Shown: positions 56,316-63,892 of the stretch, in pieces
How the letters are laid out: every line of letters starts with the position of its first letter
Position numbering within the stretch: position 1 is the first letter of the stretch
Source: CBDCGS01 sp965216915
Lineage (GTDB): Bacteria > Pseudomonadota > Alphaproteobacteria > UBA828
DNA length: 64,000 bases
Direction of reading: 5' to 3'
Assembly: GCA_965216915.1 (NCBI GenBank)
Contig: CBDCGS010000009.1
Span: 333,096-397,095 of the forward strand
Program-made: the position numbers and the translations under genes
Notes under the pieces: model-generated
Told to the model about the DNA's origin: nothing
Databases searched by the model: none
The model's input: the letters and a program-made list of their open reading frames with translations, nothing else

Positions 56316-58541
56316 ATGCCGCATGTGCCGCACTCTCGCCCGTCGAGCGAGACGGAAACGTTGGTCACCGGATCGCCCGATTTCGGCGACGCCTGGCCGC
56401 TGATCGCGCTCATCGCCGATCATGTCCCGCTGGCCGTCGGCTATGTCGATCCGACGCAGCATTTTCGCTTCGTGAACGCGGCGTTTCGGGAGTGGTTCGC
56501 CCTGCCCGAAGAAGCCGTGGTGGGGAACCCGCTGGAAACGATCATCGGCGGGCTCAACTACCGGGTGATCGAGCCGCAGCTGCGCCGCGTCCAGGCCGGC
56601 GAGGTGTGCGCGTTCGAGGGCTCCATGGTCTACCCGGCGCGGGGATTGCTTCGCGTGCGGTGCGCCTGTGTGCCGCACCGGTCCGGCGCGCCCGCGCCCT
56701 ATGGCTTTTTTCTGATCACTGAGGACGTTACGACCGCCGAGGAGGCAGAAGAGGCGCGTCGGGAAGGCGAAGCACTGCTCCAGCTGATCATCGATCACGT
56801 GCCGTCGATGGTCGCCTATGTCGACAATGGCGGGCGCTTTCGCTTCGTCAACGACGCGTTTGCCCGTTGGTTGGGCAAGACGCGTGACCTTTTGGTCGGC
56901 AAACGCGCGGCCGAGGAGATCGCGCAGGACCATCTCGCTGCGTGTGCGCCATCGCTGGACGACGCGCTGCGGGGCGAGCAGACCGCCTTCGAGGGGGCCG
57001 CGTTGCGCCGTGACGGCGACGAGCGAACCCTACGGTCGGCCTGCATTCCGTTTGCCGATCAGGGCGCCGTGCGGGGTGTCTTCATCGTGAGCGAGGACAT
57101 CACCGAGCTTCGGAACAATCTCGAGGCGATGCATGCCCACGAGCGACAGCTGCAGCTGCTCGCCGACAATGTGCCCGCGCTCATTTGCTATATCGACCGG
57201 GATGAACGCTATCGCCTCGCCAACCGCGCTCTCGCTGATTGGTTTGGGCGGCAGCCGGCGGACATCCTGGGGTGCTCGGTCGAAGAAATCCTGGGCAGCC
57301 TGAACTACGAGAACGTGAAGGACAGGCTCGCCCGCGCATTGGCCGGCGAGATCTTGCGTTTCGAGGATACGCTGGAGCTCCCGGGGCGGGGCACCTGTCA
57401 CAATGACGTTGCCTATGTCCCGCACTTCGACAATGGCGCGGTGCGCGGCGCGTTCGTCACACGCACCGACGTGTCTCGATTGAAAGAGGTCGAGGAGGAG
57501 CTCCGCACGACGGTGGAGCGCTTCGACCTGGCGATGGGCGCTGCGGACGAGGGCGTCTGGGACTGGGACCTCGAGGAGGACGCGATCTGGCACTCGGGCC
57601 GCTCGCGCGCCCTGATCGGCCTGCCGCACCTGCGCGTGGAGGACGGCGATCTGCCGCGCGAAACCCCCGAAAGCTGGTTCGAGCGCGTTGTCGACGAGGA
57701 TCGGGAGCGGGTTCGCGATGCGGTTCGTGAGCATATCGCCGGCTCGGAGCTCCTTAACATCGAGTACCGCGTCGGCGCGAAACCGGCCGAGGAGCGGTGG
57801 CTCCAAACCAAGGGACGTGCGGTGCGCGATCCAGACGGGCGTGCCCTCAGGATCGTCGGGGCAACGCACGACATTAGCCATCGAAAGGGCACCGAGGTCG
57901 AGCTCGCGCAGTACGCCGCGGAGCTCCGGAAAACGAACCGCGAGCTCGCGCTCGTGCGGCGAGAGCTGGAGCATCAGGCGCTGTCGGACCCGCTCACGGG
58001 GCTGCCCAATCGGCGGCTGTTCCAGGAGCGCCTCATGCTCGCGGTCGAGCTCACGAAGCGCGAGGCGCAGGCGCACTGCCTGCTGCTGATCGACCTGGAC
58101 GGGTTCAAGGCCGTCAACGACACCCGGGGGCACGAGGCGGGCGATGCCGTGCTCAAAGGGGTCGCCGAGGGGTTGCTCGAGACCTGCCGCAAGGCCGACA
58201 CCGTCGCGCGCCTCGGCGGCGACGAGTTCGTCGTGCTTATGCAGACCGGTGTCACGGTCACCGGTGCGATCAAGCTCGCGCAGAAGCTGCTGGAGCGGAT
58301 CAGCGAGCCAATCCCGTTCGGTGACCAGGTGCCGCTTTCGGTCGGTGCCAGTGTCGGGATCGCCTGTGTAACCCATGACGACGCGGCCGACGTTGACGAG
58401 ACCATCCGGCGGGCCGACCAGGCCATGTATCAGGCGAAGTCGTGCGGCGGCGGCTACGCCGTCTACGGCTACCCGAAAGGCGTCGTCACGCCCTTCGAGC
58501 GCCATCACGCACGCGACGCGGAGCCGAGCACCGAAAGCTAG
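56316..58541 (+). CDS. Diguanylate cyclase with four PAS domains
   Basis: A 741-residue sensor protein. Four PAS-type domains lie at about 27-140, 150-265, 277-392 and 400-525; the first three share repeated wording (HVP-YVD-RFVN-, N-A-FARW or ALADWF, then SEDI or ITED), showing internal duplication. A coiled stretch (AAELRKTNRELALVRRELEHQ) leads to the GGDEF domain (about 555-720) with intact GGDEF at 634-638 and the inhibitory RxxD site RKAD at 625-628. No membrane segment is seen, so signals are probably cytoplasmic. It makes cyclic di-GMP, favouring sessile life, and might be linked with the exopolysaccharide locus. No EAL domain. Confidence 0.9.
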   Translation: MPHVPHSRPSSETETLVTGSPDFGDAWPLIALIADHVPLAVGYVDPTQHFRFVNAAFREWFALPEEAVVGNPLETIIGGLNYRVIEPQLRRVQAGEVCAFEGSMVYPARGLLRVRCACVPHRSGAPAPYGFFLITEDVTTAEEAEEARREGEALLQLIIDHVPSMVAYVDNGGRFRFVNDAFARWLGKTRDLLVGKRAAEEIAQDHLAACAPSLDDALRGEQTAFEGAALRRDGDERTLRSACIPFADQGAVRGVFIVSEDITELRNNLEAMHAHERQLQLLADNVPALICYIDRDERYRLANRALADWFGRQPADILGCSVEEILGSLNYENVKDRLARALAGEILRFEDTLELPGRGTCHNDVAYVPHFDNGAVRGAFVTRTDVSRLKEVEEELRTTVERFDLAMGAADEGVWDWDLEEDAIWHSGRSRALIGLPHLRVEDGDLPRETPESWFERVVDEDRERVRDAVREHIAGSELLNIEYRVGAKPAEERWLQTKGRAVRDPDGRALRIVGATHDISHRKGTEVELAQYAAELRKTNRELALVRRELEHQALSDPLTGLPNRRLFQERLMLAVELTKREAQAHCLLLIDLDGFKAVNDTRGHEAGDAVLKGVAEGLLETCRKADTVARLGGDEFVVLMQTGVTVTGAIKLAQKLLERISEPIPFGDQVPLSVGASVGIACVTHDDAADVDETIRRADQAMYQAKSCGGGYAVYGYPKGVVTPFERHHARDAEPSTES

Positions 58542-58646
58542 CGCAAATCCCGAGCAGGTGGGAACACCTGCGACGGCGCATTTGCGTCAATGCCAATGAG
58601 AGAGAGCGCGTCGCGTGAGCACAGGCGAGCGTGACATGCTCTCTCT
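58542..58646 (-). repeat. Dispersed palindromic element, copy D
   Basis: Long form, reverse orientation, starting right at the diguanylate cyclase stop. It has CGCAAATCCCGAGC, a perfect hairpin CAGGTG-GGAA-CACCTG, GGCGCATTTGCGTC (one change in the dyad) and the outer arm GCGTCGCGTGAGCACAGG with GTGACATGCTC. It lies between convergent genes (stops at 58541 and 58676). Confidence 0.87.
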
Positions 58647-58675
58647 AGCGCGGCGCCTCGGCCGACGCCCGGCGA

Positions 58676-60004
58676 TCAGACCTGCGCCAACGCCTGGTCG
58701 AGGTCGGCGATGATGTCGTCGACCGTCTCGATGCCCACCGATAGCCGCACCACGTCCGGCCCGGCGCCCGCACCGACCTTTTGCTCGTCGGTGAGCTGGC
58801 GATGCGTCGTCGAGGCGGGATGGATGATCAGGCTTCGCGTGTCGCCGATATTGGCGAGATGCGAGAACATGTTGACCGCATCGACCACCTTCACACCGGC
58901 CTCGTAGCCGCCTTTCACGCCGAAGGTGAACACGGCACCGCAGCCTTTGGGCAGGTATTTTCGCCCCAACTCGTAGAAGGGGCTCGATTCCAACCCGGCG
59001 TAGGAGACCCACGCCACCTTGGGGTGGGTCTCGAGATGTTGCGCGACCGTGAGCGCATTCGAGCAGTGGCGCTCCATGCGGAGCGGCAGGGTCTCGACAC
59101 CTTGGAGGAGGTTCCACGCGGCGTTGGGCGCCATCATCGGCCCATAGTCGCGCAGCGCGACGGCGCGCACCTTCATCGAGAAGCCGAAGTCGCCGAAGGT
59201 CTCGGCGAAAGTGAGCCCATGATAGGCAGGGTCGGGCTTGGTGAGGCTCGGGAAGCGATCGTTCTGCCACCAATCGAAGCGGCCGGATTCGACGATCATG
59301 CCGCCCATCGTGTTGCCGTGCCCGCCGATGAACTTGGTGGTTGAATGCACCACCACGTCCGCGCCCCATTCGAAGGGCCGGCAGAGATAGGGCGAGGCGA
59401 GGGTGTTGTCGACGATGAGCGGAACGCCGTGCTTCTTGGCGACCGCCGCGATCGCCTCGAGGTCGAGCACGATGCCGCCGGGATTGGCGAGCCCCTCGCA
59501 GAAGATGAACTTGACCTTGTCGGTCATCGCTGCTTCGAAATTCTCAGGGTCGGTCGGATCGACGAAGTGGCAGGTCCAGCCGAGCTTCTTGAAGCTCAGG
59601 CCGAACTGGGTGACCGAGCCGCCATAGAGATTGCGCGATGATATGAACTCGTCGCCGGTCTCCATGAGCGTCGCCGCGACCAGAAATTGCGCCGCGTGGC
59701 CGCTCGACGCGGCGACGCCGCCCCGGCCGCCCTCGAGCGCGGCGATACGCTCCTCGAGGACGGCGGTCGTCGGGTTGTTGATGCGCGAGTAGATGTAGCC
59801 GAAGGTCTGCAGGTTGAAGAGCTCGGCCGCATGGTCGGCATCGTCGAACACGTAGGACGTGGTTTGGAAGATCGGCGTCGAGCGCGCGCCGGTCACCGGA
59901 TCGGGCCGCGCGCCGGCGTGGACGGCGAGCGTCTCGATGCCGTAATCGCGCGGCGTCTCGCCGGCCTCGTTATCGGTGGCGGGGGGCATTGGCGTGTCGT
60001 TCAT
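58676..60004 (-). CDS. O-acetylhomoserine (thiol)-lyase, MetY type
   Basis: A 442-residue Cys/Met-metabolism PLP enzyme. Motifs: TLAVHAGARPDPVTGARSTP, YSRINNPTTAVLEERIAALEG, DNTLASPYLCRPFEWGADV, and the Schiff-base lysine (Lys224) in VVHSTTKFIGGHG. HLANIGDTRSLIIHPASTTH is the MetY-like closing motif. It condenses O-acetylhomoserine with sulfide (or methanethiol) to homocysteine/methionine. ATG 60004 overlaps the stop of the CoA-binding protein gene by four bases (ATGA). It differs from cystathionine gamma-synthases in length and in the long C-terminal insert. Alternative: a related sulfhydrylase with other thiols. Confidence 0.9.
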   Translation of the reverse strand: MNDTPMPPATDNEAGETPRDYGIETLAVHAGARPDPVTGARSTPIFQTTSYVFDDADHAAELFNLQTFGYIYSRINNPTTAVLEERIAALEGGRGGVAASSGHAAQFLVAATLMETGDEFISSRNLYGGSVTQFGLSFKKLGWTCHFVDPTDPENFEAAMTDKVKFIFCEGLANPGGIVLDLEAIAAVAKKHGVPLIVDNTLASPYLCRPFEWGADVVVHSTTKFIGGHGNTMGGMIVESGRFDWWQNDRFPSLTKPDPAYHGLTFAETFGDFGFSMKVRAVALRDYGPMMAPNAAWNLLQGVETLPLRMERHCSNALTVAQHLETHPKVAWVSYAGLESSPFYELGRKYLPKGCGAVFTFGVKGGYEAGVKVVDAVNMFSHLANIGDTRSLIIHPASTTHRQLTDEQKVGAGAGPDVVRLSVGIETVDDIIADLDQALAQV

Positions 60005-60552
60005 GCTCTGGGTGGCCTCAGGCTCTTGGCGGAGACGATCCGCGAGTTGATGCCGCACCAGCTCAGCTCGCCCGAAAGGCGGGCGAACTCGATCTTCGGG
60101 CATCGGTTCATGATCACCGTCAGGCCCGCCTCCTCGGCGAGCTCGGCGGCGTGGTCGTTGCGCACGGTGAGCTGCATCCACAGGACCTTGATGTTCTTCT
60201 CGTCCTTGGCGGCAATCACGTCTTTGGTGATGTCGAGCGCCTCCTCCGAGGTGCGGAAGATATCCACCATGTCGAGGTGGCCGGGATAGTCGGCGATGCT
60301 GGCATACACCGTCTCGCCCAAGATCTCCTCGCCGGCCCGCGCGGGATTGATCGGGATCACCCGATAGCCTTTCTTCGTCAGATATTTCATGGCGTAGAAA
60401 CTGGGGCGGCGCCATTGCGTGCTGGCGCCCACCATGGCGAAGGTGCGCACCTTGCTGAGAATGCCGCGAAGCGTGTCGTCCGAATAGTAGTCGTGCGCCG
60501 GAAGGAACACGAGCGGATGACCGTCCGTCGACTTGACCGAGACGTCAACCAT
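60001..60552 (-). CDS. CoA-binding domain protein (YccU-like)
   Basis: A 183-residue protein with the Rossmann-like CoA-binding fold: DTLRGILSKVRTFAMVGAST, YLTKKGYRVIPINPARAGEE, VDIFRTSEEA, VLWMQLTVRND and MNRCPKIEFARL. The cofactor or partner is not known for the family. The gene is translationally coupled to the MetY-like gene, an association that recurs in alphaproteobacteria and suggests an accessory role in sulfur amino-acid metabolism. ATG 60552 is used; the real start may be a little downstream. Confidence 0.85.
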   Translation of the reverse strand: MVDVSVKSTDGHPLVFLPAHDYYSDDTLRGILSKVRTFAMVGASTQWRRPSFYAMKYLTKKGYRVIPINPARAGEEILGETVYASIADYPGHLDMVDIFRTSEEALDITKDVIAAKDEKNIKVLWMQLTVRNDHAAELAEEAGLTVIMNRCPKIEFARLSGELSWCGINSRIVSAKSLRPPRA

Positions 60553-60622
60553 CGCGTCAAAACCCCTTTCTAAGTCACTCTCTGAAACAGTTTTTCGAGC
60601 AGGCCGCCGGTTCGTCGGATCG

Positions 60623-61429
60623 CTAGCTCCCGCGCCAGACGGGTGTTCGTTTTTCGAGGAAGGCGTCGATGCCCTCTTCGGCGTCCAACGCCAGCATGTT
60701 CTCGACCATCACCTTGCTGGCGTAGACATAAGCGTCGTCGAGGCTTTGCTCAAGCTGGTTGTAGAACGCCGCCTTGCCGAGGCGGAGCGTCAAAGGCGAG
60801 CGGGCAACCAGCGATTGCGCCAGGCGTTCGACGGCGCTGTGCAAGGCCTCGTCGGGCACGACTTCGTTGACCAGACCCCACGCGGCGGCGCGTGTCGCGT
60901 CGATCGCCTCACCGGTCAGCAGCATCTCCATCGCGCGCTTGCGCGGCACGTTGCGGCTTAGCGCTACCATCGGCGTCGAGCAGAACAGCCCGATGTTCAC
61001 CCCCGGCGTGCCGAAGCGCGCCGATGCGCCGGCGATCGCGAGGTCGCAGCTCGCCACGAGTTGGCAGCCCGCCGCGGTGGCGACACCCTGCACGCAGGCG
61101 ATGACCGGCTTCGGGAGATGCACGATGGTCTGCATCAGCCGGCTGCATTGCGCGAAAAGCGCCTCATGCGCCGCACGCGCCGGGTTGGCGCGGATCTCCC
61201 TCAAGTCGTGACCGGCGCAAAACGCCGTTCCTTCGGCCGCGATCACCACGACGCGCGCGGTGTCATCGCGCACCGTCTCATCGAGCGCGGCTTGCAGCGC
61301 GTCCATGAGCGCGCTGGAAAGGCTGTTGCGCGCGGCCGGGCGGTTGAGGGTGAGCCAAACCACCCCGTCTCGCGCCTCGCGTCGAAGCGGCGGCGCCTCG
61401 GGCGACGAGATCGTGCGCGCCTGGTTCAT
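60623..61429 (-). CDS. Enoyl-CoA hydratase/isomerase-family protein
   Basis: A 268-residue crotonase-fold protein. The oxyanion-hole segments AEGTAFCAGHDLREIRA and VQGVATAAGCQLVASCDLAI are clear. The position of the catalytic Glu in the FGTPGVNIGLFCSTPMVAL segment is not occupied by Glu, unlike true hydratases (usually PE-x-x-x-G). That puts it in the ECHDC3-like group. It probably binds CoA esters but its activity is uncertain. It is divergent from rplM and downstream in the same direction lies the CoA-binding protein gene. Confidence 0.83.
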   Translation of the reverse strand: MNQARTISSPEAPPLRREARDGVVWLTLNRPAARNSLSSALMDALQAALDETVRDDTARVVVIAAEGTAFCAGHDLREIRANPARAAHEALFAQCSRLMQTIVHLPKPVIACVQGVATAAGCQLVASCDLAIAGASARFGTPGVNIGLFCSTPMVALSRNVPRKRAMEMLLTGEAIDATRAAAWGLVNEVVPDEALHSAVERLAQSLVARSPLTLRLGKAAFYNQLEQSLDDAYVYASKVMVENMLALDAEEGIDAFLEKRTPVWRGS

Positions 61430-61521
61430 GCGGTTTGCCTCAATTGCTGCGCCGCACTATAGCCCGCCGGTCTCGCAGGAGTCACTCCCGGGGCGGCGCG
61501 CCGTCGGCGGGGGAATATCCG

Positions 61522-61550
61522 TTGACTGGGGCGAGCACCATGGCATACTC
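61522..61550 (+). promoter_or_regulatory. Sigma-70-like promoter of rplM-rpsI
   Basis: TTGACT at 61522-61527 and ATACTC (or CATACT one base earlier) at 61545-61550 with 16-17 bases between, ending 54 bases before the rplM start codon. Matches the pattern seen before rpmJ. Confidence 0.5.
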
Positions 61551-61604
61551 CGCGCCTCGTGCGCCGCGCCCCGTGCGCGGGCGCCCCATTCTCATGTGAC
61601 GCCC

Positions 61605-62078
61605 ATGAAAACCTTTTCGGCAAAGCCTGCCGACATCCATAAGAAGTGGCTCCTCGTGGACGCCGAGAACATCGTTCTCGGCCGGCTCGCGGTGATCGTC
61701 GCCGACCGCCTTCGTGGCAAGCACAAGCCGAGCTATACGCCCCATATGGATTGCGGCGACAACGTCATCGTGATCAACGCCGAAAAGGTGCGGCTGACCG
61801 GGCGCAAGCGCGAAAACAAGCTCTATCATCACCACACGGGCTACCCGGGCGGCATCAAGACACGCTCTGCCGCGCAGATCCTCGAGGGCCGGACGCCCGA
61901 GCTCGTCGTGACCAAGGCGATCCAGCGCATGGTTCCGAAGGGCCCGCTCGGGCGGCAGCAGCTCTCGAACCTCAAGGTGTACGCGGGAACGGACCATCCG
62001 CACGAGGCCCAGAAGCCCGAGCGTCTCGATGTTGCGGCGCTTCATCCCAAGAACAGCAGGAGCGCGAGCCGTGGCTGA
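61605..62078 (+). CDS. rplM: 50S ribosomal protein L13
   Basis: A 157-residue protein. It opens MKTFSAKPADIHKKWLLVDA and has LGRLAVIVADRLRGKHKPSY, GDNVIVINAEKVRLTG, the YHHHTGYPGG signature and a MVPKGPLGRQQLSNLKVY segment. Its stop overlaps the GTG start of rpsI by eight bases, so the two are translationally coupled. The frame is open far upstream (to 61260) but that part is antisense to the hydratase gene. Confidence 0.97.
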   Translation: MKTFSAKPADIHKKWLLVDAENIVLGRLAVIVADRLRGKHKPSYTPHMDCGDNVIVINAEKVRLTGRKRENKLYHHHTGYPGGIKTRSAAQILEGRTPELVVTKAIQRMVPKGPLGRQQLSNLKVYAGTDHPHEAQKPERLDVAALHPKNSRSASRG

Positions 62079-62559
62079 CGAACCCCGGACCCTGACGAGC
62101 CTTTCCGAGCTCGGCGAGGCGGCGGCGCCGACGACCGAGACGGCCGCGCTGCCCGAGCCCAGCGTCGACGCCCACGGCCGCACCTATGCGACCGGCAAGC
62201 GCAAGGATGCGGTGGCGCGCGTCTGGCTGATGCCCGGCACCGGGCGGATCACCGTCAACCGGCGCGAGGTGGAGCGATATTTCGCCCGGCCTGCGCTTCG
62301 CATGATCATCAACCAGCCGTTCGAGGCGGCCGGCCGCAGCGGGCAATATGATGTGCTGTGCACCGTCATGGGCGGCGGGCTCTCGGGCCAGGCGGGGGCC
62401 TTGCGGCATGGCATCAGCCGGGCGCTTTCGCTGCGCGAGCCCGAGCTGCACAAGACGCTCAAGAGCGGCGGGTTCATGACGCGCGACAGCCGCGTCGTCG
62501 AGCGAAAGAAGTACGGCAAGCGCAAGGCGCGCCGTAGCTTCCAGTTCTCCAAGCGCTAG
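62071..62559 (+). CDS. rpsI: 30S ribosomal protein S9
   Basis: A 162-residue protein starting at GTG 62071, with AGGAG eight bases upstream. A 40-residue Ala/Glu/Pro-rich extension (with TLTSLSELGEAAAP) precedes the conserved part, YATGKRKDAVARVWLMPGTG, and such extensions are usual in alphaproteobacteria. The C-terminus KKYGKRKARRSFQFSKR reaches the decoding-site tRNA. An ATG at 62029 in frame lies within rplM and is rejected. It is followed by a 104-base gap to argC. Confidence 0.96.
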   Translation: MADEPRTLTSLSELGEAAAPTTETAALPEPSVDAHGRTYATGKRKDAVARVWLMPGTGRITVNRREVERYFARPALRMIINQPFEAAGRSGQYDVLCTVMGGGLSGQAGALRHGISRALSLREPELHKTLKSGGFMTRDSRVVERKKYGKRKARRSFQFSKR

Positions 62560-62663
62560 CCAGCGGCGACGGTCGACGCCGGAGGTGGCCGGCGCGCACC
62601 GCCGAATGCCGCCCTCCGGTCCGCCGTTCGCCGCCGCGCAGCGTGTAACGCGCGGGGCAAGAT

Positions 62664-63731
62664 ATGAGCTCTCTCAAGGCAAATGGTGGAAACCACGTCC
62701 GGGTCGGCGTGCTTGGCGCGAGCGGCTATACCGGCGGTGAGCTGCTGCGCCTGCTGGCCGGGCACGAGCGCATGTCGGTGGAGCTGCTCACGGCGGAGCG
62801 CCGCGCCGGTCTGCCGCTCGATACGGTGTTCCCACATCTCGGCGGCCTGGACGCGCCGCCGCTCATCAAGATCGGCGATGCCGATTGGGAGCGGCTCGAC
62901 GCGGTTTTTTGCTGCCTGCCGCACGGTGCAACGCAGGAAACTATTGCGGCGCTGCCCACGCACCTCAAGGTGGTCGATCTCTCGGCCGACTTTCGGCTGC
63001 GCGACACGGCCGAATACGCCCGCTACTACGGGCATCCGCATCGTGCCGAGGCGCTTCAGGCGGAGGCCGTCTATGGCCTGACCGAGCACGCGCGGGACGA
63101 CGTCAAGGCGTGCCGCCTGGTGGCCAATCCGGGGTGCTACCCGACCGTCTCGCTGCTTCCCCTGCTTCCGCTCGCCGCGCGCGGGTTGATCGCGGTCGAC
63201 GACGTCATCATCGACGCCAAGTCCGGGGTCAGCGGCGCCGGGCGCGAAGCCAAGGAGGCGAGCCTCTTCGCGGAGGTCAGCGAGGGCATCCACGCTTACG
63301 GCATCGCCAAGCACCGCCATGCGCCCGAGATCGAGCAGGCGCTGAGCGCCGCCGCCGGGCATCGCGTCACGCTCAATTTCACGCCGCATTTGATGCCAAT
63401 GAACCGCGGCATCTTGGCCACCACCTATGTGCGGCTGGAGGGCGGTGCCGATGTCGCGGCGCTGCGCGCCGCGCTCGAGGAGACCTATGGGGCGGACGAG
63501 CCCTTCGTGCGCGTGCTGCCCGACGGGGTGGCGCCGGCGACGCGTCATGTGCGGGGCTCGAACCATTGCCTTATCGGCGTGTTCGCCGACCGCATTCCAG
63601 GGCGCGCCATTCTCGTTTCGGCGATCGACAATCTGGTGAAGGGCGCATCCGGCCAGGCGATCCAGAACATGAACCTCATGGTCGGCATTCCCGAGACGAG
63701 CGCGCTCACGCAAGCGCCGCTCTTTCCTTAG
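62664..63731 (+). CDS. argC: N-acetyl-gamma-glutamyl-phosphate reductase
   Basis: A 355-residue arginine biosynthesis enzyme, the NADPH-dependent reduction to N-acetylglutamate semialdehyde. Elements: cofactor fold VGVLGASGYTGGELLRLLAGH, LPHGATQE, LSADFRLRD, the catalytic Cys158 in NPGCYPTV, SGVSGAGREAKE, and GIAKHRHAPEIEQ. HLMPMNRGILATTYV and DNLVKGASGQAIQNMNLM close the protein. ATG 62664 is preceded by GGGGCAAG. It is downstream of rpsI, an arrangement common in Rhodospirillales-like genomes. Confidence 0.96.
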   Translation: MSSLKANGGNHVRVGVLGASGYTGGELLRLLAGHERMSVELLTAERRAGLPLDTVFPHLGGLDAPPLIKIGDADWERLDAVFCCLPHGATQETIAALPTHLKVVDLSADFRLRDTAEYARYYGHPHRAEALQAEAVYGLTEHARDDVKACRLVANPGCYPTVSLLPLLPLAARGLIAVDDVIIDAKSGVSGAGREAKEASLFAEVSEGIHAYGIAKHRHAPEIEQALSAAAGHRVTLNFTPHLMPMNRGILATTYVRLEGGADVAALRAALEETYGADEPFVRVLPDGVAPATRHVRGSNHCLIGVFADRIPGRAILVSAIDNLVKGASGQAIQNMNLMVGIPETSALTQAPLFP

Positions 63732-63884
63732 AGCATGTCACGCTCGCCTATGCTCACGCGAAAGCTCTCTCTGATTGGCGTTGACGCAAATGCGTCGTCT
63801 ATTGGCGTTGACGCAAATGCGTCGTCTATTGGCATTGACGCAAATACGTCGTCGCAGGTGGTCCCGCCTGCTCGGGATTTGCTG
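63731..63884 (+). repeat. Dispersed palindromic element, copy E, with tandem core
   Basis: Forward orientation, the longest copy. The outer arm GAGCATGTCACGCTCGCC and TGCTCACGCGAA precede three contiguous units of 27, 27 and about 26 bases (63774-63800, 63801-63827, 63828 onward), each carrying ATTGGC(G/A)TTGACGC and the dyad; the third has TACGTC instead of TGCGTC. It ends with CAGGTG-GTCC-CGCCTG and CTCGGGATTTGCTG. The units have no spacers, so this is not a CRISPR. It separates argC from the carbonic anhydrase-like gene. Confidence 0.88.
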
Positions 63885-63892
63885 TAGGCGCC

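Noticed and set aside
63774..63853. Possible CRISPR array
   Set aside because: The units are contiguous without spacers, only three, and the core occurs singly in four other places. No cas gene is in the window.
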